Shown: piece after piece, positions 1 to 7,828 of the stretch
Layout: every line of letters starts with the position of its first letter
Position numbering within the stretch: position 1 is the stretch's first letter
The notes under the pieces: model-generated
Database searches by the model: none
What the model was told of the DNA's origin: nothing
Seen by the model: the letters and a program-made list of their open reading frames with translations, nothing else
Position numbers and translations under genes: made by a program
Source of the DNA: Opitutus terrae PB90-1
GTDB lineage: Bacteria > Verrucomicrobiota > Verrucomicrobiia > Opitutales > Opitutaceae
Reading direction: 5' to 3'
Assembly (NCBI RefSeq): GCF_000019965.1
Contig: NC_010571.1
Coordinates: 620,001-684,000, forward strand
Length of the DNA: 64,000 bases

Positions 1-1
1 G

Positions 2-223
2 TTCGCGTCGTTGGATGTGCCGCCCAGCATGCCGCATATCGCGGGGGTGGTGCAGAATCACGGGTTGGTCGGCCAGCGCGCCATGGAGCAGCTCGCGATC
101 ATGACCGACGCTTACCAACGCGGCGTGCCCGAGGCGCAGACCATCACCTACATTCCCGGCTACTGGCAGGACGGCGTCACGGCGCCAACTCGTCCGGGAC
201 GCAACGGACGCGAGCCGCAGTAA
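2..223 (+). CDS. LacI-family transcriptional regulator, C-terminal fragment (runs off left edge)
   Basis: The frame is open from the left edge to a TAA at 221-223, so only about the last 73 residues are present. The segment FASLDVPPSMPHIAGVVQNH followed by GLVGQRAMEQLAIM and a terminal ITYIPGYWQDG resembles the end of the ligand-binding (periplasmic-binding-protein-like) domain of Verrucomicrobial LacI regulators, in which a V-x-Q-N-x-x-x-V-G segment precedes the last helix and an I-x-G-x-W motif closes the protein. The DNA-binding domain lies outside the window, so effector and targets cannot be judged. It sits upstream of a TonB-dependent receptor on the same strand, a common arrangement for polysaccharide-responsive loci, but control of that receptor is only a guess. 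Confidence 0.65.
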   Translation, partial: FASLDVPPSMPHIAGVVQNHGLVGQRAMEQLAIMTDAYQRGVPEAQTITYIPGYWQDGVTAPTRPGRNGREPQ

Positions 224-457
224 CCTCCGGCTCGAGAGCCTGAATCCATCACCGGACGAACTACCGTCCGCGGGGTCAGACTATAGTGTTAGAGTCGCGA
301 ACTTTTTGCACCCTACGGGCCGCTGCCGCTGAGTGCCCGGCAGTTACCCCGATTTGTCGGCCGTCCACCCCGGCCTACCCACCACTCACCGTTTACCTGT
401 CCGTTTTGCCTACCCCCGCCGGCCATCAGGTCGGCGCATGTCGCAAACAGAAGCCAA

Positions 458-2911
458 ATGAACGATCGACCACCACCCAACCAAACAGCAAGTCACGCCG
501 GTCCATTCCGGACTGGCTTTTTGCTCGCGCTCGCGGCGCTCTGCAGCGTCGCGGTGCAAGCACAAACCACCGCCCCTGCCACGGCCACTCCCGCTGCGGA
601 TGACGACGAAGTCGTGAAGCTTGATGCCTTCACGGTCTCGACGGACCGCGACGTGGGTTACCGGGCCACCAACTCCATCGCAGGTACCCGCACCAACACG
701 CCCATCAAGGACGTGCCGTTGAACATCCAGGTCTTCACCAAGGACCTCGCCGAGGACCTGTTGATCAAAAATCAAGTCCAGTTCGAAACGTACAACGCCT
801 CCCTCGTGGCCGGCGGTATCGACGTGTTCTCGGACAATCACATTCAGCAGCCGTACGAGCAGTTCCTCTATCGCGGTTTCAAGCAGAACTGGGGTCTGCG
901 CGACGGCGTGCGTGAATACGACCCGGTCGATTCCCAAGGCCTTGCCCGCGTCGAAGTCGTGAAGGGTCCGGCCGCCGCGCTCTACGGCCTCGCCTACCCC
1001 GGCGGCATCATGCAGAACATCAGTAAGACGGTCGAGCTGGAGAAGAACTTCACGAGCCTCCGTCTCACTGGCGGCATGTATGGCGACTATCGCGCCACCG
1101 CCGATATCAACGCCACGGGAACGATTGCCGGACAAAAGATCGGCGTCCGCTTCAATGGCGCGTACGAGAAGACGGAGGACAATCGCGAGCACTCGCAGGG
1201 TGACGTCCGGCTCTTGAACGTCGCCGTTGCCTGGCAGCCGACCGCCACCACGAAGCTCGAGTTCATGGCGGAAGACGGTTACCGCGCGAAGCCGAACGGC
1301 CTGGGCTATTTCCTGACCGGTGAGGCGGGCGCCGCTAACAACCAAGCCCAAATCCCGCTGCAGATCCTCAATCCCTCGATCGACTGGGATTGGAACTGGG
1401 CCAACGACAACAACCTCAACGTACTCGAAACCAAGCGCTACAAGGGCACGGTCACCCAGCAAATTGGCGAGGATGTCACCGTCCAAGCCTACTTGCAGTA
1501 CTCACGGCGCCTGGAAATTCCCGGCAATGGCTGGGACGCTTCAGGTTCGGGTGGCGCCAATGCTTGGGAATCGGCCAGCAGCGGCTGGGACCAGGCCACC
1601 AATACCATCCGCAGCACCTACAACTACCGTGACTGGGGCAACCAGATGCACGCCTACGGTGCGACCGCCGTCTACAAGCTGAACTTCGAGCAGATCAAGA
1701 ACACGTTCGCGTTCGGTGCGAACGTCTGGAAGGAAGATGAACTCTCGCGCCACAGCGCCCCGTTGAACCCGCTCGCGTCCGCGCTGGTTTATCCCGTCCA
1801 GATGGGCGTTCCGATCAACGTGCCTCCGTTCCCGCCGGCGGACCTCCAGCCCGACCTGACCGGTGGCAACGGCTACCACCACGAGGACAACTCGAACGAT
1901 TACTACTTCGTGAATTGGCAGGCCTCGATGTTCAACGATCGCCTGAAGACGAACATCGGCGTCAACAAGACGAACCTGAAAACGATCGCTTGGGACAATG
2001 GGGTCGATACCGAGCCCAACGTCTACACGGCCTCGAAATACTCGCCGCTCTTCGGCGCGGTCTTCGCGGTTACGAAGGAAATATCGGTCTTCGCCGTGCG
2101 GTCCACGTCGCTGTTTCCCGACTCGACCAAAGACAGCTTCGGCAATCAGTTCTCGCCGCAAGTGGGCCTCGGTTATGAGGGCGGCGTGAAGGTAGACCTC
2201 CTCGACGGCAAGATCTCCGGCACGATCAGCTACTTCGTCATTCAGCAGACGGGCGGCACACAGAACGACCCCACCAAGGAAAACCGCAATACCGTACGGT
2301 TCGATTCGCTCACGCCTGAACAACGGCAGATCGAGTTCGGCGGCGTCCGGCCGCTGGGCGACATCGTGCAGGGCGGCGAGCAGGAATCGAAGGGCTTCGA
2401 AATGGACCTGACATTCCAGCCCTTGCGCCAATGGCAGATCGTGACGAGCTACTCGAACGTGAACCACGAGTTCACCAAGTCCGCGCTGCCGGCGACGATC
2501 GGCCAGACCAACCCACAAGCCATCAAGAACAGCTTCGCCGTGATTTCGAAGTACTCGTTCCTCGATGGCGAGCTGAAGGGGTTGGCCGTCGGTGGCGGTC
2601 TGCGCTGGTGGGACAAGTCGCTGCAGGACTATCAGCGGCGGGCGCCCAACGGCGGAGTGTACTCCGGCACAGGCGACTTCATCGACGTGGCTCGCTACTC
2701 GCCCTCCCGGACGTGGGCCGAGCTGTTCGCGACCTATCGTTGGAAGGTTTGGGGCCAGAATGTCATGCTTCAGTTCAACGCGCAGAATATCCTGCGCGCC
2801 GACTCCTACGTCGGGTGGAAAGCCACGGGCTCGGCCGACAAGCTGGCGGTCGACCGCTATAAGGTACCGACTCCGATCGTCTATCGTTTGACCTTCGGGC
2901 TCGACTTCTAG
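458..2911 (+). CDS. TonB-dependent outer-membrane receptor
   Basis: 817 residues. An N-terminal basic stretch and hydrophobic segment (GFLLALAALCSVAVQAQ, about residues 20-36) form a signal peptide. It is followed by the VVKLDAFTVSTDRDVGY segment typical of Opitutaceae receptors, then a plug domain (about 60-190) containing NTPIKDVPLNIQVFTKDL and the plug signature VEVVKGPAAALYG. The remainder has the alternating composition of a 22-strand barrel and ends RLTFGLDF, with the C-terminal Phe needed for BAM-dependent insertion. Members import siderophores, cobalamin or oligosaccharides across the outer membrane using TonB-ExbBD energy. The substrate is not evident. The length is normal for the family. 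ATG 458 is the only start that keeps the whole signal peptide. A strong terminator follows, so it is probably monocistronic. Confidence 0.93.
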   Translation: MNDRPPPNQTASHAGPFRTGFLLALAALCSVAVQAQTTAPATATPAADDDEVVKLDAFTVSTDRDVGYRATNSIAGTRTNTPIKDVPLNIQVFTKDLAEDLLIKNQVQFETYNASLVAGGIDVFSDNHIQQPYEQFLYRGFKQNWGLRDGVREYDPVDSQGLARVEVVKGPAAALYGLAYPGGIMQNISKTVELEKNFTSLRLTGGMYGDYRATADINATGTIAGQKIGVRFNGAYEKTEDNREHSQGDVRLLNVAVAWQPTATTKLEFMAEDGYRAKPNGLGYFLTGEAGAANNQAQIPLQILNPSIDWDWNWANDNNLNVLETKRYKGTVTQQIGEDVTVQAYLQYSRRLEIPGNGWDASGSGGANAWESASSGWDQATNTIRSTYNYRDWGNQMHAYGATAVYKLNFEQIKNTFAFGANVWKEDELSRHSAPLNPLASALVYPVQMGVPINVPPFPPADLQPDLTGGNGYHHEDNSNDYYFVNWQASMFNDRLKTNIGVNKTNLKTIAWDNGVDTEPNVYTASKYSPLFGAVFAVTKEISVFAVRSTSLFPDSTKDSFGNQFSPQVGLGYEGGVKVDLLDGKISGTISYFVIQQTGGTQNDPTKENRNTVRFDSLTPEQRQIEFGGVRPLGDIVQGGEQESKGFEMDLTFQPLRQWQIVTSYSNVNHEFTKSALPATIGQTNPQAIKNSFAVISKYSFLDGELKGLAVGGGLRWWDKSLQDYQRRAPNGGVYSGTGDFIDVARYSPSRTWAELFATYRWKVWGQNVMLQFNAQNILRADSYVGWKATGSADKLAVDRYKVPTPIVYRLTFGLDF

Positions 2912-2937
2912 GCGGTCGCAAAGACCTGAGTCTCTTC

Positions 2938-2969
2938 GGAGGGCGAGCTTCACTCGCCCTCCTTTTTTT
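2938..2969 (+). terminator. Rho-independent terminator after the TonB-dependent receptor
   Basis: A perfect 10-bp stem (GGAGGGCGAG at 2938-2947, CTCGCCCTCC at 2953-2962) with a 5-nt loop CTTCA is followed directly by seven T residues (2963-2969). It begins 27 nt after the receptor stop codon and reads correctly on the plus strand. Confidence 0.95.
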
Positions 2970-2979
2970 GCGCATGTGA

Positions 2980-2998
2980 CACGGGCGTCCCGCCCGTG
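2980..2998. repeat. Intergenic GC hairpin repeat (CACGGGCG family)
   Basis: CACGGGCG (2980-2987), loop TCC, CGCCCGTG (2991-2998). The same 8-bp inverted motif with minor changes recurs at 58748-58766 and 58837-58855, always between genes, so it is one member of a dispersed palindromic family rather than a gene-specific site. Confidence 0.7.
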
Positions 2999-3184
2999 AA
3001 ATCAGCCAATAGAAAACGTCGCGCGTTTCCGGATTCACGCCGGTTGCCGTTCAGATCGGAGCCGCCTTACCCGCTCTCTGTAGCCGCGCCGGCTACGGCG
3101 GTTCCGTTAGCCCCGAGGCCTTTTTCGCCTCCGACATCCGTCGTTTTTCATTGGCGACACCGGCCGGTTTCCCACGCTGCTTCC

Positions 3185-3568
3185 ATGCCCCTCGCCCCCG
3201 CGAATCGCGCTCGCTTGCAGGCCTCGCTCGCCGTTGTCGGGCTGGCCGTGCTCTGCTGGCGCGTCCCGGGCGTGGTCACCACCGTGCTGTTAATGCTCGG
3301 TGCGACGCTCGCGCTCGTCGCGTGGATCTCGCCGCGGGCCTACGCGCCCGTGCAGCGCGGTTTCGACGCGCTCCTCCATGGACTGCTGGTCGTGCTGACG
3401 TGGACTTCACTCGCGCTGGTGTATTTCGGTCTGTTCACGCCGGTGCGCGTGTGGCGGCTGCTGACGCACAATGATCCGCTCGGTCTGCGTTCGCAGCAAG
3501 GATCCGCGCCGACCACCTATCTGCAGCCGTTGCCCCCGACCCCGGCGCGTTTCGACCGGCAATTCTGA
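3185..3568 (+). CDS. SxtJ-like small membrane protein
   Basis: 127 residues from ATG 3185; the frame is open further upstream but that extension is Arg/Pro-rich low-complexity sequence, so the internal ATG is preferred. Two or three hydrophobic segments are visible (SLAVVGLAVLCWRV, VVTTVLLMLGATLALVAWIS and GLLVVLTWTSLALVYFGLF), with a conserved-looking LFTPVRVWRLLTHNDPLGLR segment after the last one. The protein family is named after SxtJ of saxitoxin clusters and is typically found next to NodU-type carbamoyltransferases, exactly as here. Its biochemical role is unknown. It is the first gene of a co-directional module extending to 7680. Confidence 0.75.
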   Translation: MPLAPANRARLQASLAVVGLAVLCWRVPGVVTTVLLMLGATLALVAWISPRAYAPVQRGFDALLHGLLVVLTWTSLALVYFGLFTPVRVWRLLTHNDPLGLRSQQGSAPTTYLQPLPPTPARFDRQF

Positions 3569-3587
3569 GATGCCACAGAAAGCCGAG

Positions 3588-3713
3588 AGTCCAGAGCTCA
3601 GAGTCCAGAGAGAGAACACTCGCTCCGTGTTCGGTCTCTCAACTTTCAACCCTCAACTCTCAACGCTTCCCTCTCCGCTCTAGCCTCTCAGCTCTCCGCT
3701 CTGGACTCCCCTC
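3588..3713. repeat. CT-rich intergenic repeat block, copy 1
   Basis: A pyrimidine-rich tract made of short CTC-AAC and GCTCT units, including CCTCAACTCTCAAC and CTCTCCGCTCTAGCCTCTC. Very similar blocks occur at about 7740-7816 and 49262-49345. This one ends directly before the ATG of the carbamoyltransferase and leaves no room for an obvious Shine-Dalgarno sequence. Confidence 0.75.
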
Positions 3714-5582
3714 ATGCGTATCCTCGGACTCAGCGCGTTCTATCACGACTCGGCCGCCGTGCTGCTCGACGACGGCGAGATCGTGGCGGCGGTCCAGGAA
3801 GAGCGCTTCAGCCGGATCAAGCACGACGCCTCCTTCCCACGCGCGGCCGCGGCCTACTGCCTCGCGCAAGCCAGCGGCCCGCTCGACGCGGTCGTCTATT
3901 ACGAAAAGCCGCTGCTCAAATTCGAGCGGATCCTCGCCACCTCGCTCGCGATTGCCCCGCGTGGTTTTCGTGCGTTTGCCGCCGCGATCCCGGATTGGAT
4001 TCACCACAAGCTCTGGATGCCGTCGTTGACCGAGGACGAACTGCGCGCCTTGGGCGCGGCACCGGCGCCGGTGTTTTTCGCGGGGCACCACGAGTCGCAC
4101 GCGGCCAGCGCCTTCTTCCCGTCGCCGTTTCCGCACGCCGCGATCCTGACACTCGACGGCGTCGGTGAGTGGTCCACCACGGCGCTCGGCCGCGGCGCGG
4201 GCAACCGCATCGAGCTGCTGCGCGAACTCCGGTTTCCGCACTCGCTCGGACTGCTCTATTCGGCCTTCACCCACTACTGCGGTTTCCGCGTGAACTCCGG
4301 CGAATACAAGCTGATGGGGCTCGCGCCCTACGGCGAGCCGCGACACGTGAACGCCATTCTGGACCGGCTCGTCGATCTCAAGCCGGACGGCTCGTTCCGG
4401 CTGAACCTCGACTACTTCGGCTACCTGCACGGGCAAACCATGACGAACGCCCGGTTCGCCGCGCTGTTCGACGCGCCGCCGCGAGCGCCAGACGCGCCTC
4501 TCACCACGCTTTATTGCGACGTCGCGCGATCAATCCAGCAGGTCACCGAAGAAATCGTGCTCCGACTCGCGCGCACGCTGCATGCCGAAACCGGCGAGGA
4601 GAATCTCTGCCTCGCGGGCGGTGTCGCCCTGAACTGCGTCGCGAATGGACGGCTGCTGCGCGAAGGCCCATTCCGTCGCATTTGGGTGCAACCCGCCGCG
4701 GGCGACGCCGGCGGTGCCCTCGGCGCCGCGCTCGCCTTTCATCACCGGCAGGCGGCGGCTCCGCGCAACGCCGACGACGTTCACGACCGGATGCATGGCG
4801 CTTTTCTCGGCCCCTCTTACGGCGACGACGATATCGCGCTCGCACTGACGCAGCGCGGCATCACCAACCGGCTGCCGCAGACAGCGGACCTACCCGATCG
4901 AATCGCCGAGCGACTGAATGCCGGACTCGTCGTAGGCTTTTTCCAGGGTCGCGCCGAGTTCGGTCCACGCGCGCTCGGTGCACGTTCAATTCTGGCCGAT
5001 GCGCGTTCGCCCGAAATGCAGCGCCGGCTGAACTTGAAGATCAAGTTCCGCGAATCCTTCCGCCCATTCGCGCCGATCGTGCTCGCCGAGCACGCCTCCG
5101 AGTGGTTCGACCTCGCCGCAGCCTCGCCCTACATGCTCTTCACCGCGCCCGTCGCTACCGCGCGTCGGAGCCCGGATACACCGCGCTCCTCCGAACTTCC
5201 CGCTGAATGTCACTCGATGGGTGACATCTCGCAGGAAGGCGGATGGCAGGAACGGCTCCGCGCGATCCGTTCCGCCATCCCGGCGGTGACGCATGTCGAT
5301 GGCTCCGCGCGCGTGCAGACGGTCGATCGCCAACAAAATGCCGCGCTGCACGCCGTGCTCAGCGCGTTTGCGCGGCGCACCGGCTGCCCAGTGCTCGTCA
5401 ACACGTCCTTCAACGTCCGTGGCGAGCCGCCCGTATGTCACCCGCGCGAGGCGATCGACTGTTTTCTCGCCACCGACATGGACTGCCTGGCGATCGGCTC
5501 CTATCTCGTCGATAAAACCTCCCTGCCCGCTAACCTTCGCGCGCCAGCCGCAGCGCCGCCCCGCGCCTTCGCGGCCGATTGA
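3714..5582 (+). CDS. NodU/TobZ-type carbamoyltransferase
   Basis: 622 residues, the usual length for the family. These enzymes transfer a carbamoyl group from carbamoyl phosphate, through a carbamoyl-adenylate, to a hydroxyl of a sugar or natural product. The N-terminal ASKHA-like domain begins MRILGLSAFYHDSAAVLLDD and contains the metal/ATP-site motif GHHESHAASAF (about residue 125), LDGVGEWSTT and NSGEYKLMGLAPYGEP. The glycine-rich LCLAGGVALNCVANGRLL follows. The C-terminal domain shows FFQGRAEFGPRALGARSIL, KFRESFRPFAP and the terminal VNTSFNVRGEPPVCHP. All expected blocks are present, so it should be active. Its neighbours (SxtJ-like, DUF5989, SGNH hydrolase) are the usual companions; the acceptor is probably a cell-surface or secreted glycan, which is inferred from context only. 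Confidence 0.93.
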   Translation: MRILGLSAFYHDSAAVLLDDGEIVAAVQEERFSRIKHDASFPRAAAAYCLAQASGPLDAVVYYEKPLLKFERILATSLAIAPRGFRAFAAAIPDWIHHKLWMPSLTEDELRALGAAPAPVFFAGHHESHAASAFFPSPFPHAAILTLDGVGEWSTTALGRGAGNRIELLRELRFPHSLGLLYSAFTHYCGFRVNSGEYKLMGLAPYGEPRHVNAILDRLVDLKPDGSFRLNLDYFGYLHGQTMTNARFAALFDAPPRAPDAPLTTLYCDVARSIQQVTEEIVLRLARTLHAETGEENLCLAGGVALNCVANGRLLREGPFRRIWVQPAAGDAGGALGAALAFHHRQAAAPRNADDVHDRMHGAFLGPSYGDDDIALALTQRGITNRLPQTADLPDRIAERLNAGLVVGFFQGRAEFGPRALGARSILADARSPEMQRRLNLKIKFRESFRPFAPIVLAEHASEWFDLAAASPYMLFTAPVATARRSPDTPRSSELPAECHSMGDISQEGGWQERLRAIRSAIPAVTHVDGSARVQTVDRQQNAALHAVLSAFARRTGCPVLVNTSFNVRGEPPVCHPREAIDCFLATDMDCLAIGSYLVDKTSLPANLRAPAAAPPRAFAAD

Positions 5583-5638
5583 TTTCGTTGTTTTCCTTTT
5601 CGTGTCATTCGTGTGTTTCGTGGGCTGATTCTCCTCCA

Positions 5639-5803
5639 ATGCGTGCGCTTCGCAGCCTTTCCCGCTTCTTCGCCGAGCTCTTCGCGTTCGCGCGCGAACG
5701 CAAGGCCTGGTGGATCGTTCCCATCGTCGTGTTGCTGCTGCTGATCGGACTGGTGATCGTCTCGGTCTCCACGATCTCGCCCTTCATCTACTCGCTGTTC
5801 TAG
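5639..5803 (+). CDS. DUF5989-like single-span membrane peptide
   Basis: 54 residues. An amphipathic N-terminus (MRALRSLSRFFAELFAFARE) leads into one long membrane span (WWIVPIVVLLLLIGLVIVSV) and the C-terminus ISPFIYSLF. This layout and the terminal PFIY-LF match the DUF5989 family, whose members lie beside SxtJ and NodU genes. It starts 56 nt after the carbamoyltransferase stop and is followed 65 nt later by the SGNH hydrolase. Function is unknown; it may anchor or regulate the membrane assembly of the module. Confidence 0.8.
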   Translation: MRALRSLSRFFAELFAFARERKAWWIVPIVVLLLLIGLVIVSVSTISPFIYSLF

Positions 5804-5868
5804 CCGCGCCGTGTCGGCGCTCCAGCGTCTCATTGCTTCACCGCCTCACCGTTTCACCGGTTCGCCCC

Positions 5869-7680
5869 GTGACCGCCCTGTCGTTTCGCCGTCAGTTGCT
5901 CTTCGCCGCGATCCTCATCGTCGGCGGACTCGTCCTGCTGCTCGGGTCGCTCGAGCTGACGCTGCGGCTCGCCCACTACGGCTACTCGCCGCATTTCGCC
6001 GAACGTGCCTTGCTTCCCTCGGGCGATTCCATCTGGCGCGACAACCGCTGGTGCACCGCGCCGTATTTTTCGCCAGAGCTGGTGCGACGGCCGTTTCCCT
6101 TCCGGCTGCCGCTCACCAAAGCACCGGGCACCTATCGCATCTTCGTGCTCGGCAGCTCGGCGGCGATGGGCGATCCGGAGCCGTCGTTCTCGCTGGCCCG
6201 GATGCTCGAAGCGATGCTACGCACGGCCTACCCGAACCAGCGTTTCGAGGTGGTCAACGCCGGCGTGACCGCGATCAACTCCCATCTGGCGCGCACCATC
6301 GCCGCCGATTGTGCGGAGCTCTCGCCGGATCTCTTCATCGTCTACGAAGGCCACAACGAGGTCATCGGTCCGTTTGGGCCTTCCGGCGTGTTCGCGCCTT
6401 TCCTGAGCAGCGAACTCGGCGTACGCGCCGCGATCTGGCTCAAAGGCACGCGCACCGGCCAGCTGGTATCGGCGCTCGGTCGCCGGCTCACCGGCAAATC
6501 CGCGCTGCCGGCGGACTGGGGCGGCATGCAGATGTTCCTGGCCCAACAGATCGCCAACGACGATCCGCGGCTCGACGCGGTCCGCGCGCATTTCCGCGCC
6601 AACCTCATTTCGATCGCCGAATCCGCGCACGCCGCCGGTGCACGCACGCTGCTTTGCACCGTGCTCACGAACCAACGCGATTTCGCGCCGTTCCTGTCGC
6701 GCCACCGGTCCGGGCTGACCGCGGCTGACCTCGCCCGCTGGGATGCGCATGTCGCTGCCGCCCGCGAGGCCGAGCGCACGCATCGCACCGCGGATGCGGA
6801 AGCCGAGTATCGCGCCGCACTCGCGATCGACGACGAGCACGCCGAACTGGTTTTCCGCTACGGCCGTTTTCTGCTGCTGGCCGGTCGCCGCCAGGAAGCG
6901 CAGCCCTTGCTGCAACGCGCGCTGAACCTCGACACGCTGCGTTTCCGCACCGACGGTTCGCTCAACAAAGTCATCCGCGATCTGCGCGGTGCACACGTGC
7001 CCGGGGTCGAGGTGCTCGATCTCGCCGCAGCACTCGCGCTGCACAGCGAAGGCGGCGCGACGGGCGACGACCTGCTCTACGAGCACGTGCACCTCACACT
7101 CCGCGGCACCTACGAAGTCGCCCGCGAGATTTTCACCCATGTGTCCGCCGACCTCGCTCGGCGCCAGCTGATCTCAGGCACGATCGCGGAACCTTTCGAC
7201 TACGACGAGGCGAGGCTCCGGCTCGGCTACACGATGCACGAGCAGGCCATGATCGCGCACGAGCTGCTCAATCGGTTTCGCGCGCCGCCGTTCACCAGCC
7301 AGGCCGATCATGCGCTACGCCTAAAAACCTGGGAGCAGCGAACGGAGCAGGCGTCCGCACTGCTCGCTCGGCCCGAAGCGTTGCCGGCGCTGCGTGAGTT
7401 ATATGAGCGTGCGATGACGCTCGCTCCCGACGACTGGGTGCTCGCCCGCAACGCCGGCTCCATGCTGGTCGCGCGCCAGGCTCCGGCCGACGCCGTGCCG
7501 CTGTTGCAGCGCGCGGCCGATTGGATCGGCCACGACGTCGACACCCTCGTTGCGCTCGGCTGGGCCCAGCGCGCGCTCGGGCACACTGCAGAATCCGAGG
7601 CGGCCTTCAACCAGGCCCGTGCGCTCGAGCCGCGTTATCCGAATCTGCCGAAACCGGACGCAGCCGGCGACCAACGATAG
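5869..7680 (+). CDS. Membrane-anchored SGNH hydrolase with C-terminal TPR-like region
   Basis: 603 residues from GTG 5869; no ATG gives a better fit and the upstream open frame is low complexity. An N-terminal membrane anchor (LLFAAILIVGGLVLLLGSLE) is followed by an SGNH/GDSL-type domain: block I appears as VLGSSAAMGDPEPSFS (Ser nucleophile), block III as YEGHNEVIGPFGP, and block V probably as LLYEHVHLTLRGTYEVA. Between and after these, Ala/Leu-rich helical repeats such as AEAEYRAALAIDDEHAELVF and SEAAFNQARALEPRYPNLP look like tetratricopeptide repeats. The domain is expected to face the periplasm and to act as an esterase or acyl-transfer enzyme on glycans. It closes the SxtJ-NodU-DUF5989 module. 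Confidence 0.85.
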   Translation: MTALSFRRQLLFAAILIVGGLVLLLGSLELTLRLAHYGYSPHFAERALLPSGDSIWRDNRWCTAPYFSPELVRRPFPFRLPLTKAPGTYRIFVLGSSAAMGDPEPSFSLARMLEAMLRTAYPNQRFEVVNAGVTAINSHLARTIAADCAELSPDLFIVYEGHNEVIGPFGPSGVFAPFLSSELGVRAAIWLKGTRTGQLVSALGRRLTGKSALPADWGGMQMFLAQQIANDDPRLDAVRAHFRANLISIAESAHAAGARTLLCTVLTNQRDFAPFLSRHRSGLTAADLARWDAHVAAAREAERTHRTADAEAEYRAALAIDDEHAELVFRYGRFLLLAGRRQEAQPLLQRALNLDTLRFRTDGSLNKVIRDLRGAHVPGVEVLDLAAALALHSEGGATGDDLLYEHVHLTLRGTYEVAREIFTHVSADLARRQLISGTIAEPFDYDEARLRLGYTMHEQAMIAHELLNRFRAPPFTSQADHALRLKTWEQRTEQASALLARPEALPALRELYERAMTLAPDDWVLARNAGSMLVARQAPADAVPLLQRAADWIGHDVDTLVALGWAQRALGHTAESEAAFNQARALEPRYPNLPKPDAAGDQR

Positions 7681-7739
7681 GCACTGTGCCGTAGGCCAGC
7701 TCGCCGTGTGGTAGACCACCGGAGCGAAAATCGGTCTGC

Positions 7740-7816
7740 CCCTCTCATCCCTCAACTCTCAACCGGTTTGAGCTCTGGGATCTCGGCTCTCCGCTCTCAG
7801 CTCTAGACACTCGGTT
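7740..7816. repeat. CT-rich intergenic repeat block, copy 2
   Basis: Contains CCCTCAACTCTCAACC followed by a series of GCTCT/CTCTC units, closely matching the blocks at 3588-3713 and 49262-49345. It fills the gap between the convergent SGNH hydrolase and prolyl oligopeptidase genes. Confidence 0.7.
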
Positions 7817-7828
7817 CTGGGCTCCCAG

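Noticed and set aside
410-1486. Long minus-strand open frame opposite the TonB-dependent receptor (another at 1541-2953)
   Set aside because: Arg/Val/Gly-rich shadow of a GC-rich gene with no motif; the plus-strand receptor is complete and coherent.
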